Notes under the pieces: model-generated
Database searches by the model: none
What the model was told of the DNA's origin: nothing
Seen by the model: only the letters and a program-made list of their open reading frames with translations
Origin: Lactobacillus colini
Lineage (GTDB): Bacteria; Bacillota; Bacilli; Lactobacillales; Lactobacillaceae
Assembly (NCBI RefSeq): GCF_017874575.1
Contig: NZ_JAGGLU010000002.1
Coordinates: 186,001-250,000 of the forward strand
Length of the DNA stretch: 64,000 nucleotides
Direction: 5' to 3'
Shown here: positions 32,226 through 41,184 of the stretch, piece by piece
Layout: each line of letters starts with the position of its first letter
Numbering within the stretch: the stretch's first letter is position 1
Translations under genes and position numbers: made by a program

Positions 32226-34175
32226 TTATACTAGCTTACCGCTAGCGATTAATTTGGCTACTTCTGGTTGAACACGTTGGTAGTTCTTTACAGTATTTTC
32301 GTAGTCTACAAAGAAAAGTTTATACCAAACTAAGAATGTGTAAATAGCCCAGATTTGACGACGGGCAGAGCCATCACCCTTATAGTTATCATCAAGTAAC
32401 TTGACAATCTTCTCTTGATCAAAAATTTCATTAACAAAATCTTCAGTAAAGAGTTCTCTAACTTGCTTATAAAAGCGTGGTTCCTTGAGCCATTGCTTGA
32501 TTGGTGTTGGGAAACCTAACTTAGGACGCTTAGCCCATTCTTCTGGAAGAACATTTTCAGAAGCCTTTCTCAAAGCATACTTTGTATCATGGCGGTTAAC
32601 TAGATACTTAGTAGGTATTGAGTTAGCAAGTTCAGCAATCTTCTTATCAAGATAAGGAACCCGAAGTTCAAGTGAATGAGCCATTGAGATTTTATCAGCT
32701 TTTTGTTCGATATCATTTAACATAAAGTGATGTAAATCAATGTACTGCATCTGTTTAACTTCATCAATGTTCTTTACTTTCTTGAAATCTTCCTGGTAAA
32801 TTCCATTAACAGTTAAATCATTTTGATATTCTTTTTGCAAAATACCATTAGCATCTTTGGAAGTAAAGATAGTTGGATAATCCATATCATAAATGACAGA
32901 TTGACCCACGTAAAATTCACTTGGCTCAGCTAAGTTGGTATACATATGTACCTTACCTGGGAAGTTAGGCATTTTCTTGATTTTGTGAGCAAGCTTAACG
33001 CGACTCTTCTTAGGTAACTTTTTAAGGCCGGCAGTAAAGACTTTGATAACATCATTATGGGTATGCATCCCGTAGTTAACATAACCGGCAAACAATTCAT
33101 CTGCACCTTCACCTGAAAGGGCAACAGTTACATGCTTTCTAGCAAGCTTACATAAGTACCATAATGGAATAATTGATGGGTTAGCATCTGGCTCATCCAT
33201 GTGATATTGCATTTCTGGGAAATCATGCATTGCTTCATCAGCATCTACCTTGTCACTGAAGAAGTTCCAACCGTTAATATCAGAAAGTGCCTTAGCCTTA
33301 GAAGCTTCATCATATGTTGAATCATCAAAAGAAATTGAAAAGACATCTTCTGGATCTAATAAACTAGTTAAAAAGCTGGAATCTACACCTTCAGATAAGA
33401 AGGCACCAACTGGCACATCAGCATTACGATATAGATCAACAGTTTCTTTTAGATCTTCATTAATCTTCTTAACTGTATCTTCAAAGCTCAATGAATTTTG
33501 CACATATTCTGCATCCCAATATTTATGGGTTTTCATCTTGCCTGCTTTATATTCGAACCAATGTCCTGCTGGGAAGCGGTATACTCCCTTGAAGAAGGTT
33601 TCTTTTAAATCATTATATTGGTTCATTAAATAAGGCTTAATAGCTTCTTTATTTAACTTCTTCTCAAAGCCAGGGAACTTCAAGAAGGTCTTTAATTCAG
33701 AACCAACAATTAACTTACCATCATGATCTGAATAGTATAATGGCTTAATACCAAAGAAGTCACGGGCACCATATAAGGTCTTTTTGTTGTCATCCCAAAT
33801 AAAGAAGGCAAACATCCCTCTAACCCTCTTCAAAATACCATCCATACCCCATTCTTCATAACCATGGAGCAAAACCTCAGTATCAGCCTTAGTAGTAAAG
33901 GTATGACCAGCATTAATAAGCTCTTCTCTTAATGGCCTAAAGTTGTAAATCTCACCATTAAAGATAATAGCGCGGCTATTATCCTCATTAAAAATAGGTT
34001 GTGACCCACCACGTAAATCAATAATTGATAATCTTCTAAACCCAAGAGCTACTTCATCATTAATATATTTACCATCAGAAGAAGGACCACGGTGTTTAAT
34101 TGTATCCATCATGTCTTGAATAGCATGATCTTTATCTTTTAATTCTGGATCAAAAAAAGCACATATTCCGCACAT
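32226..34175 (-). CDS. Glutamine-dependent asparagine synthase family, probable cross-bridge amidase AsnH
   Basis: 649 residues. Class II glutaminase domain: MCGICAFF with Cys2 as nucleophile, GPSSDGKY, FNGEIYNFRPLREELI. Synthetase domain: VGAFLSEGVDSSFL (PP-loop SxGxDS), then SISFDDSTYDE and ALSGEGADELFAGY, LELRVPYLD. In Lactococcus lactis and L. casei a homologue, AsnH, converts the D-Asp cross-bridge to D-Asn rather than making free asparagine. The adjacency to the D-Asp ligase, 24 bases apart, supports that role here; free asparagine synthesis is the alternative. Confidence 0.88.
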   Translation of the reverse strand: MCGICAFFDPELKDKDHAIQDMMDTIKHRGPSSDGKYINDEVALGFRRLSIIDLRGGSQPIFNEDNSRAIIFNGEIYNFRPLREELINAGHTFTTKADTEVLLHGYEEWGMDGILKRVRGMFAFFIWDDNKKTLYGARDFFGIKPLYYSDHDGKLIVGSELKTFLKFPGFEKKLNKEAIKPYLMNQYNDLKETFFKGVYRFPAGHWFEYKAGKMKTHKYWDAEYVQNSLSFEDTVKKINEDLKETVDLYRNADVPVGAFLSEGVDSSFLTSLLDPEDVFSISFDDSTYDEASKAKALSDINGWNFFSDKVDADEAMHDFPEMQYHMDEPDANPSIIPLWYLCKLARKHVTVALSGEGADELFAGYVNYGMHTHNDVIKVFTAGLKKLPKKSRVKLAHKIKKMPNFPGKVHMYTNLAEPSEFYVGQSVIYDMDYPTIFTSKDANGILQKEYQNDLTVNGIYQEDFKKVKNIDEVKQMQYIDLHHFMLNDIEQKADKISMAHSLELRVPYLDKKIAELANSIPTKYLVNRHDTKYALRKASENVLPEEWAKRPKLGFPTPIKQWLKEPRFYKQVRELFTEDFVNEIFDQEKIVKLLDDNYKGDGSARRQIWAIYTFLVWYKLFFVDYENTVKNYQRVQPEVAKLIASGKLV

Positions 34176-34249
34176 AAATTCTTATTCACCTCAAAAATAA
34201 CTCAATAAACTCTAATTATAATTCTTTTTTTAATAATAACAAATAAAGG

Positions 34250-35638
34250 CTATATTCTATAAATTCTACGCTTAGAAGTTGCACCATAACCAAATATCTG
34301 CATAATGTGCCGTTTAGTGTCGATATTGGCAACATACCCAGCATATTCACTTGGCAAGTCAAAGCGTCTATTCCAGCGCTTATTATATCTAGTTGTTAAA
34401 GCATGATTAGGTCCCATTAACGCGGAACAATTGAATAAAACATATTGAATACCATTAATTCTGAACTGGTCCTCAATATGCCGATGCCCACAAAAGTAAG
34501 CAATAATTTTGGCATTTTTAATTTTTGTAAAATCAAAATCATTAGCCAGCATAAACTGCGCAGGTACATCATGCGAATTAAGGTAGCCTTTTTCTCTTTG
34601 ATTAAAGGCAACTAGCAATTCATGTAAAGATCTCCCATTATACTTCAAGGCATTATTGCCATGATGTGTGATTGGATTGCCATGACTCATAAAGATAATC
34701 TGCTTGTTGCTAGAGTTTTCTAAAATTTCAATTATTTCCTGCATTTGATCTTCTCGAATTGCAAGTGTAATTTTAGAGTCATATCTCTTTTGACCTTTTT
34801 CATTCAAGATATATGGCACATCAGAAGTATTGACCGTGATAACTCTAAGATCCCCCTTATCGAAGTAAACCACCCCATGCTTGCGGGAAATATAATTAGC
34901 TCCCCTTTGAGCATACATAGCTGGCCACATAATATCTTCAAATTCATTCTCAGGGAAGCTCGCCTTTAAGTCATGATGTTCATCAAATTTATCATTATCG
35001 TCATGATTACCTTTGATAATCGCAAAATCTATTTTATTTGTTTTAAATGACCGACTTAAAGAAAATAACTCTTGCTCACTAATTAAACCAGCATCAGATC
35101 CATCTATCCAATCACCTAAATGAGCTTTTATGTCGAGGATGTTTTTTTCTTCTAGATAATTGAATTCTTTAACATGACGCAAACCATTATGTCCATAAAA
35201 ATCAATTGCATCAGAATCCTTGTAATGAGTATCTGTTAGAATTCCTATATTAATTGTATCTGGACGAGTATGACGCTTTATTCGGGCAATCACTGTATCT
35301 AAATATTGCTCTACAATATAACGGCGACCGGTCTTTTTATTAACAAAGGCCCGGTATCGGCCTAATTTTTTATCGTATTTACGCACATATTCTGGTGCAA
35401 GATCATTTGCGTTAGCCAACCGAAGTGCTTGATGAAGCGTATTTTCATCATCTTTATAGACGACTAACTCATATTTTTTACCATAAGGCGTGTCTTGCTC
35501 TGGACCTACTTGATACTGCCCGACAGTCATATATTTTTGTAAGGGATCGAACGAACTGTCTTTTTTTTGCCTTCCAATTCTCTTAACCGCTCCAGAAAAC
35601 TTATCGATTATACCATTAGTTTTTTTGATAATGTTCAT
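34250..35638 (-). CDS. Calcineurin-like metallophosphoesterase
   Basis: 462 residues from the ATG at 35638; a GTG four codons earlier overlaps the AGAAG site. The metal-binding motifs appear in order: GILTDTHYKD, AHLGDWIDGSD, IKGNHDD, FMSHGNPITHH, YFCGHRHIEDQ. The N-terminal roughly 130 residues are extra and basic. No signal or membrane segment is evident. Substrate unknown. It lies 75 bases upstream of the AsnH-like gene on the same strand, so it could belong to the cross-bridge unit. Confidence 0.8.
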   Translation of the reverse strand: MNIIKKTNGIIDKFSGAVKRIGRQKKDSSFDPLQKYMTVGQYQVGPEQDTPYGKKYELVVYKDDENTLHQALRLANANDLAPEYVRKYDKKLGRYRAFVNKKTGRRYIVEQYLDTVIARIKRHTRPDTINIGILTDTHYKDSDAIDFYGHNGLRHVKEFNYLEEKNILDIKAHLGDWIDGSDAGLISEQELFSLSRSFKTNKIDFAIIKGNHDDNDKFDEHHDLKASFPENEFEDIMWPAMYAQRGANYISRKHGVVYFDKGDLRVITVNTSDVPYILNEKGQKRYDSKITLAIREDQMQEIIEILENSSNKQIIFMSHGNPITHHGNNALKYNGRSLHELLVAFNQREKGYLNSHDVPAQFMLANDFDFTKIKNAKIIAYFCGHRHIEDQFRINGIQYVLFNCSALMGPNHALTTRYNKRWNRRFDLPSEYAGYVANIDTKRHIMQIFGYGATSKRRIYRI

Positions 35639-35663
35639 AAATTCGCGCACTTCTATATTTATA

Positions 35664-35688
35664 CAAAAAAAGGCCCCAATGGCCTCAG
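35664..35688 (-). terminator. Terminator after the 35692 gene
   Basis: AGGCC/GGCCT arms (35671-35675, 35681-35685), extended by flanking bases, with a seven-T run on the minus strand. Confidence 0.7.
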
Positions 35689-35691
35689 GTA

Positions 35692-36174
35692 TTAATTATT
35701 TGCCAAAGTCCTAGTTGCTAAACCCAAGGATAATACCGCATCTTTTGACAAGACTTTTTTAATTTGGGATGGTGCAATTGCTCTAACAGCCCCAATAACT
35801 TTTAGACTATAGAGTAATACATCATAATCACCACTACGATTATAAATATTATCTTCAAATGGATCTTCATGATTATAAGTAAAGTTTATCTCGTCTTTAT
35901 CTACATAACCATCAACGTGATTAGTCAAAATTCGATCAGTCAATGAAGATAGGGGCTCATCTAGATGAAGTAGAGTTAGCTTACCATCAGATTCACTACT
36001 GTAATATTCATCTTGCGTCATTGAAAAATATTCTTGAATTGGCTTATCTAAAACTCCCAAACTATCAATTTCTGCATAAATTTTTGAAGTATCAAGATCT
36101 TGTTGACCACTAATAATCTTATCTTTAGATAAAGCTAAATCATCGGCTAAATTCATGGTTGTTAAATTATCCAT
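35692..36174 (-). CDS. Hypothetical cytoplasmic protein
   Basis: 160 residues from ATG 36174 (MDNLTTMNLADDLALSKDKI), which has AAGGAGG six bases before it. Acidic N-terminal two thirds with many Asp/Tyr, and a more hydrophobic end (VLLYSLKVIGAVRAIAPSQI, then DAVLSLGLATRTLA). No membrane helix is certain and no family is recognised. Single gene with its own terminator. Confidence 0.6.
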   Translation of the reverse strand: MDNLTTMNLADDLALSKDKIISGQQDLDTSKIYAEIDSLGVLDKPIQEYFSMTQDEYYSSESDGKLTLLHLDEPLSSLTDRILTNHVDGYVDKDEINFTYNHEDPFEDNIYNRSGDYDVLLYSLKVIGAVRAIAPSQIKKVLSKDAVLSLGLATRTLANN

Positions 36175-36342
36175 TTTTTCCTCCTTGAAATACATTGCCT
36201 ATTATAACAAAAATAATTCGCCATGCTTTCTTTTCTACTTTATTTAACAGGAAGTTTAATATTTTGCAATGCTTTTAGCTTATTTTTTAAAAAAATTAGT
36301 AAGCATATTATGAAGTAAAATGAAGTAAAATGAGGCAAAATA

Positions 36343-36648
36343 ATGATACAAGAAAATCCATTTGATGCCGAATTTGGTGGCATTCCAGAATTATATTTAG
36401 ACTTTGACAATGATGCTCAACGCTATGCTCGTCGTGCACATCGACAAAAAAATTACCCTACTTATTCTCTTTTCATCACAGGTGTACATGGTTCTGGAAA
36501 AACAGTTTTTATGAATAAGATAGGACATGAGCTGGATAAATATCACGATACTTGGGTAATCGCACCAATAATTCGGGGAAAGCTTGGTTTTACTTTGCCA
36601 CTATTTAAAGAATTTATCCAAGAAAAGTACGACAAATTAAATTGGTAA
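36343..36648 (+). pseudogene. AAA-type ATPase, internally deleted
   Basis: 101 residues. The first 75 look like the start of the phage/plasmid-type AAA ATPases of about 370 residues: PTYSLFITGVHGSGKTVFMN contains the P-loop, followed by DTWVIAPI. The last 25 (RGKLGFTLPLFKEFIQEKY) resemble the C-terminal end of the same family. The roughly 250 residues with Walker B and sensors are missing without a frame break, so a large in-frame deletion is likely and the product cannot hydrolyse ATP. Start ATG has only a weak AAAATGAGG site. Confidence 0.5.
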
Positions 36649-36659
36649 TGATGATAAAC

Positions 36660-36688
36660 AAAAAGCGACTCAAATGAGTCGCTTTTTT
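36660..36688. terminator. Bidirectional terminator
   Basis: AGCGACTCA (36664-36672) and TGAGTCGCT (36675-36683), with A and T tracts on both sides. Ends the ATPase remnant on plus and the phosphonate transporter operon on minus. Confidence 0.9.
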
Positions 36689-36693
36689 AGCAG

Positions 36694-37506
36694 CTATACT
36701 AACTTCTTCCTAATCCAACCAGAGATCCAGTCAATTAAGATAACCATAATTACGATACCAAGTAAGATAATACCTACACGATTCCATTGACGGTATTGTA
36801 AAGCAATAATCAAAGGATAACCAATACCACCTGCACCTACTAAACCTAGAATAGATGCAGAACGCACAGATACATCAAAGCGGTATAAAGTATTAGAAAT
36901 TAAAGCCGGCATTAAGTTAGGCATAGTTGAGAACATAACAATATTCCACTTAGAACCACCAGCTGCAATCACAGCTTCATTAGCACCGATTTCTAAGTTC
37001 TCAATCGCTTCAGAAAACAGCTTAGCTAGCATCCCTACTGAGTGAAATCCTAAGGCAAATACACCAGCAGCCGATCCTGGTCCTACAGCCTTGATAAACA
37101 TTAAGGCTAGAACAATTTCAGGGAAGGAACGGATTACTGCTAATACTAACTTACCACTACGTGAAGCATACCACTTCTTATGTTTAGTATTAGCTGCCCA
37201 AAAGGCAAATGGCAAGGAAATAACTGCTGAAATAAATGTTCCCAAAAAGGCAATACATAAGGTTTCCCATAATTGAGAGATTAAATCTTCACCAGATCCA
37301 TTCCAAACATAAGACCAGTCAGGATGAAATATCCCAGAAATAATTGCTCCTGCAATTTGACCAGCAGTTGCCTTAATCCCAGAAAAATCCATCCCTGTAA
37401 ATGACCAAATTATAATCACAATTGAGGCAATTGCTATAAGCCAGTGAATAGTACGAGTCTTGTAGTTTACCGGTTTGGGCGGTAGTTTTTTCAGTGTATT
37501 ATCCAT
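36694..37506 (-). CDS. phnE: Phosphonate/phosphite ABC transporter permease, second
   Basis: 270 residues, about six membrane helices. The permease loop that contacts the ATPase is EAIENLEIGANEAVIAAGGS (EAA motif). SILGLVGAGGIGYPLI near the C-terminus is a PhnE hallmark. The start overlaps the previous permease stop (TAATG), indicating coupled translation and a heterodimeric pore. It takes up phosphonate, phosphite or possibly another phosphorus compound; a C-P lyase is not encoded here. Confidence 0.88.
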   Translation of the reverse strand: MDNTLKKLPPKPVNYKTRTIHWLIAIASIVIIIWSFTGMDFSGIKATAGQIAGAIISGIFHPDWSYVWNGSGEDLISQLWETLCIAFLGTFISAVISLPFAFWAANTKHKKWYASRSGKLVLAVIRSFPEIVLALMFIKAVGPGSAAGVFALGFHSVGMLAKLFSEAIENLEIGANEAVIAAGGSKWNIVMFSTMPNLMPALISNTLYRFDVSVRSASILGLVGAGGIGYPLIIALQYRQWNRVGIILLGIVIMVILIDWISGWIRKKLV

Positions 37507-38315
37507 TATTTCATCAATGCCTCCCTTGATTTAGATGATACATAGTCAATAAGCACAACTACGATAATAATTACAATAATGATCATACCGGTCTTATCAT
37601 AAGAGAATACTTGTAGAGTCTGTTGCAAGTAAAGACCGATACCACCAGCACCAATATAACCAAGTACAGTTGATGCTCTAACATTAATCTCAAATGCATA
37701 TAACACATAAGAGATGAAGTAAGTGATGATTTGAGGCATGACTGCAAAATGAATTATTTGTAATTTATTGGCACCTACTGCAGTCAAAGCTTCAATTGGA
37801 CCTGGGTCAATAGTTTCAATTGCTTCATAAAATAACTTAACCACAACACCGAAGGTAAAGACTGATAAAGCCATCACACCAGCTACAGGCCCAATACCAA
37901 CTACAGCAACAAAGATCGCACCTAAAAGCAAATCTGGAATTGTTCTGATAATGTTCATAATGAACCGGAGTATTCCAGTTACAGCTTTATTTTTAATAAT
38001 GTTTCTAGCAATTAATAATGAATATACAAAGGCAACAGCTGAACCAATAACCGTTCCCAAGACAGCCATCTTAATAGTCTCAATCAACAATGGAATAGCA
38101 GTTGCAGCATAACTCCAATCAGGATGACACATCTGCACAAATATTTCCGTAAACTGACCAAAGTTTGCTGGATCTAGTAAGACACTGATATGAGCATTAG
38201 TAGCATTAACCGATAAGAAAAATCCACCTACTAAGACAATTAACCAGACTAAGTTCATTAATTTGAACTTCTTTTTGGGCAATTCGGTTAGCTTGTGGTC
38301 AGTATTCTTACTCAT
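37506..38315 (-). CDS. phnE: Phosphonate/phosphite ABC transporter permease, first
   Basis: 269 residues from the ATG at 38315 ([17 protein letters not shown]), six bases after AAGGAGG; earlier frames lie within the ATPase gene. Six helices; EAA loop [37 protein letters not shown] at the C-terminus. Partner of the next permease. The start overlaps the ATPase gene end. Confidence 0.88.
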   Translation of the reverse strand: MSKNTDHKLTELPKKKFKLMNLVWLIVLVGGFFLSVNATNAHISVLLDPANFGQFTEIFVQMCHPDWSYAATAIPLLIETIKMAVLGTVIGSAVAFVYSLLIARNIIKNKAVTGILRFIMNIIRTIPDLLLGAIFVAVVGIGPVAGVMALSVFTFGVVVKLFYEAIETIDPGPIEALTAVGANKLQIIHFAVMPQIITYFISYVLYAFEINVRASTVLGYIGAGGIGLYLQQTLQVFSYDKTGMIIIVIIIVVVLIDYVSSKSREALMK

Positions 38316-39084
38316 CATCTGCCTCCTTGCCATTGCCGCCATTATAAATATCTTTAAAGACGGCATCTGAGGTTTCACTCATCTTGCCATCGTAGACAAT
38401 TTCACCTGCTCGAACCCCAATCACGCGATCACCAAATTCCTTAGCTAAATCAACACTGTGCAAGTTAGCAAGCACGGTCATGCCGTATTCTTCATTGAGC
38501 ATCTTTAAGTCACGCATTACACGTCTAGAAGTCTGAGGGTCAAGAGAAGCAGTCGGTTCATCAGCTAGAATGATCTTAGGATTTTGGGTTAATACTCTGG
38601 CAATGGCGACACGTTGCTGCTGACCACCTGATAATTGATCGGCACGAGTATATACCTTATCTGCTAAACCTACTCTTTGCAAGGCTTCATAAGCTTTTTG
38701 CTTATCTTCTTTTGTAAATAAGTTGAAGGTAGTCTTCCAAGTTGGATAATATGATACCCGCCCAGTTAAAACATTACGTAAAACGCTAGAACGCTTAACT
38801 AAGTTAAAACTCTGGAAAATCATCCCAATATCACGACGGATCATGCGTAAATTCTTGCCTTTAGCATTAGTAATTGACTTGCCATCAATAATTGTATCGC
38901 CTTCGGTAATATCCTGCAGGCGATTAATTGACCGCAATAAAGTTGACTTACCGGCACCAGACAACCCTACTACTACAACGAATTCGCCCTTATTGATATT
39001 CAAGTTAATATTTTTTAATCCGACAGTACCATTACCGTAAATCTTAGTAACGTTTTTTAATTGAATCATTGGCTGCTCTGACAT
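38308..39084 (-). CDS. phnC: Phosphonate ABC transporter ATP-binding protein
   Basis: 258 residues. Walker [10 protein letters not shown], signature LSGGQQQR, Walker B IILADEP, switch His in [22 protein letters not shown] at the start is typical of PhnC. It energises import by the two following permeases. The C-terminus is acidic and overlaps the first permease gene. About 100 bases separate it from the binding protein gene. Confidence 0.92.
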   Translation of the reverse strand: MSEQPMIQLKNVTKIYGNGTVGLKNINLNINKGEFVVVVGLSGAGKSTLLRSINRLQDITEGDTIIDGKSITNAKGKNLRMIRRDIGMIFQSFNLVKRSSVLRNVLTGRVSYYPTWKTTFNLFTKEDKQKAYEALQRVGLADKVYTRADQLSGGQQQRVAIARVLTQNPKIILADEPTASLDPQTSRRVMRDLKMLNEEYGMTVLANLHSVDLAKEFGDRVIGVRAGEIVYDGKMSETSDAVFKDIYNGGNGKEADDE

Positions 39085-39183
39085 TAGATCGAGGCTCCTT
39101 AATGTAATTGATTTATTATTGCAAAAAAGATAATCATCAATACAGACAATTATCTTTTCCCTTAAAACTGTAAAAGTTAAATT

Positions 39184-40116
39184 CTACTTCTTAGTGCCTT
39201 TTTCGGCAATCTTGTCGTATTCACGAACAATGTTGAAGTCGCTATCTTTAGCATAGTCATAACCTTCATGACTGTAGATAGATTCGATTAACTTTTTACC
39301 ATCCTTAGATTTGCCGATAGCAATAAATGCCTTAGCAAGCTTCTTTTGGAATGACTTAGACATATCTGGTCTTACAGAGATAGTGTCATTAGGAATTGGC
39401 TTAGTGAAGTAGATTGGAACAACCTTATTCATAATGTTTGGTTGATCAGCCTTAACGGTGTTTCTAGCATCTTCAAAGACAAATGCTGCATCAGTATCGC
39501 CATTTAAAACATTCAAAACAGCTTGGTCGTGGCCAGTAACAGTAACTAACTTACAGTCCTTTGGAACATCTAAGCCTTTTTTAGCTAATTCAGCAATTGG
39601 GAAGATATAACCAGCTGATGAAGTAGGGTTTTGAACTGAGATGCTCTTACCCTTCAAGTCCTTCCAGCTCTTAATCTTAGAACCCTTCTTAACTAAGATT
39701 TCTGCACGGTATGACTTAACTAACTTATTAGTTGCCTTACCACCGGGTTGCTTAACACCGTAACGTTCAGCTTGAAGTAAGATGTCAGCTGCTCCTTCTT
39801 TATGAGCTAGAACGTAACCATCAGGTGGCAAGAAACCGACATCAACTTTCTTAGATTTCATAGCTTCTACAACAGTGTTGTAGTCGGTTGACATACTTAC
39901 ATGAACAGGAATACCCAAACGCTTAGAAAGCATCTTTTCTAAAGGCTTAGCGCGGGCTTCAAGCTTATTAGCAGCTTGACTTGGTACAAATTGAATGGTT
40001 AAAGACTTGGGAGTATATCCCTTAGAACTATCTGACTTCTTACTAGAACATGCTGTTGCAACTACTGCTAGCAATACAGCAAAAAGACCAAGTAGTACTT
40101 TTTTGAACTTTTTCAT
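39184..40116 (-). CDS. phnD: Phosphonate-type substrate-binding lipoprotein
   Basis: 310 residues. Lipoprotein signal MKKFKKVLLGLFAVLLAVVA with lipobox ATAC (Cys 23). The fold matches PhnD: LTIQFVPSQAANKLEARAKP, VDVGFLPPDGYVLAHKEG, SSAGYIFPIAEL, DAAFVFEDARNTV. It captures the substrate outside the membrane. First gene of the four-gene operon. The binding pocket residues cannot be tied to one compound by eye. Confidence 0.9.
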   Translation of the reverse strand: MKKFKKVLLGLFAVLLAVVATACSSKKSDSSKGYTPKSLTIQFVPSQAANKLEARAKPLEKMLSKRLGIPVHVSMSTDYNTVVEAMKSKKVDVGFLPPDGYVLAHKEGAADILLQAERYGVKQPGGKATNKLVKSYRAEILVKKGSKIKSWKDLKGKSISVQNPTSSAGYIFPIAELAKKGLDVPKDCKLVTVTGHDQAVLNVLNGDTDAAFVFEDARNTVKADQPNIMNKVVPIYFTKPIPNDTISVRPDMSKSFQKKLAKAFIAIGKSKDGKKLIESIYSHEGYDYAKDSDFNIVREYDKIAEKGTKK

Positions 40117-40159
40117 CTTGTCCTCCTAATGGTTCAAAAAATAATTACCAATTCCCGAA

Positions 40160-40333
40160 TTAACAATAGAAAAAAGGCTTAACACAAGTGCAAAAAGCAC
40201 CAGCGGTTAAGCCTTGTTCATTATCATTAAATTGGGAAACACAGAAACGAGAAAAGACAGTTGCACCAACAACAGCTACAACCGAATCAAAAATTGATAC
40301 ACCTGCATTAGCATATTGTCTTAGCTGTAGCAT
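40160..40333 (-). CDS. 57-residue ORF upstream of phnD, ending inside a terminator
   Basis: ATG at 40333, seven bases after AGAGGGGG, opens 57 codons: MLQLRQYANAGVSIFDSVVA, then VVGATVFSRF, ending GAFCTCVKPFFYC. The last 15 codons lie in the hairpin GGCTTAAC (40206-40213) / GTTAAGCC (40176-40183), followed by a T run, so translation and termination would interfere. A TATTATACT box upstream could start the transcript. It is either a small gene with its own terminator, or an attenuation leader for the phn operon. No family recognised; five Cys in the second half. Confidence 0.4.
   Translation of the reverse strand: MLQLRQYANAGVSIFDSVVAVVGATVFSRFCVSQFNDNEQGLTAGAFCTCVKPFFYC
40170..40215 (-). terminator. 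Terminator/attenuator upstream of phnD
   Basis: Perfect outer stem GGCTTAAC/GTTAAGCC (arms 40176-40183 and 40206-40213), inner GTGC/GCAC, and TTTTTT on the minus strand. It lies about 55 bases upstream of the phnD start. Confidence 0.75.
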
Positions 40334-40400
40334 TGTCAATCCCCCTCTTTTCCAGTTCTGCGTTCATTCGTAAGTATAATAACAAAAATATTCGTCTTTG

Positions 40401-40433
40401 AATACACTTTTTTCAAAAAAAGTGTATTTTTTT
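40401..40433 (+). terminator. A/T-rich hairpin between usp and the phn leader
   Basis: AATACACTTTTTT (40401-40413) and AAAAAAAGTGTATT (40415-40428) plus a T tract on the plus strand, where no gene runs into it. It might stop antisense transcription or be an operator for the minus-strand promoter next to it. Confidence 0.35.
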
Positions 40434-40457
40434 AATTGGACTGTTCCAATTATAGAC

Positions 40458-40491
40458 AAAAAGACCTACTTTTGAATAAAATAGATCTTTT
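40458..40491 (-). terminator. Terminator of the universal stress protein gene
   Basis: Imperfect stem AAGACCTACTTTT / AAAATAGATCTTT, minus-strand reading followed by TTTTTGTC; 9 bases after the stop. Confidence 0.6.
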
Positions 40492-40499
40492 ATTTCTGC

Positions 40500-40997
40500 T
40501 TAGAATAACTTACGTTTCTTTTTCTTAGGAACCTTTTTATTATCAATGTCGGTCTTGATAATTAATACATCAGACAATGAGTGTTGGTTAACATATTCAG
40601 TTACACTACCCATCAACATTCTTTCAACTGCATTCATACCGGTTGCACCCATAATGGTTAGATCATTATGGTGGTCCTTAATAAAGTCAATAGCAATTAT
40701 TCTTTTAGGTGAACCATAACGAATGTGGTATGAAATATCAGTGAAGTTAAATTCTTCCTTAGCCCACTTCTGTAAGCTAGTAAGATAATTCTCTGAATCT
40801 TGAGTCATTTGGTAAATAGTGTCACCTGAAATTAATGTATCTTGCATTTCACCCATGAATTGGCGAGTATCAATGACATTTAATAAATCAAGATGAGCAT
40901 GATTATCAATTGCGATCTTTACAGCTTTATCGAATGCACGTTCTGCAGTTTCAGAACCATCAACTGGTACTAAAATATTGTTATAATCTTCTACCAT
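40500..40997 (-). CDS. Universal stress protein, UspA family
   Basis: 165 residues from the ATG at 40997 (MVEDYNNILVPVDGSETAER), nine bases after TTGGAG. The ATP-binding type motif is visible: ILVPVDGS at the start and GATGMNAVERMLMGSVTEY (GxxGxxxxxxxxxGSV) near residue 130. The C-terminus adds a Lys-rich tail (KKVPKKKKRKLF), uncommon in the family. Cytoplasmic nucleotide-binding stress protein; partner unknown. Confidence 0.9.
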   Translation of the reverse strand: MVEDYNNILVPVDGSETAERAFDKAVKIAIDNHAHLDLLNVIDTRQFMGEMQDTLISGDTIYQMTQDSENYLTSLQKWAKEEFNFTDISYHIRYGSPKRIIAIDFIKDHHNDLTIMGATGMNAVERMLMGSVTEYVNQHSLSDVLIIKTDIDNKKVPKKKKRKLF

Positions 40998-41184
40998 TTG
41001 TTTCATCTCCAAGTACTATTAGCGTATTGTTTATACTTAATTTTAACATAATGTCGGCTAAACCATAACGAGTTAAATTATTAACAACTAAAATTTCTCA
41101 TTACAATTAACTAATTCCATGCTAAAATTATACCGCTAAACTAATTAATACATAACATAAATTTTAAAGAAAGGAAGTCTATTA

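Noticed and set aside
40188..40373. Plus-strand 61-codon frame opposite the phn leader
   Set aside because: No ribosome site and no promoter; it runs through the minus-strand terminator stem. The minus-strand reading is better supported.
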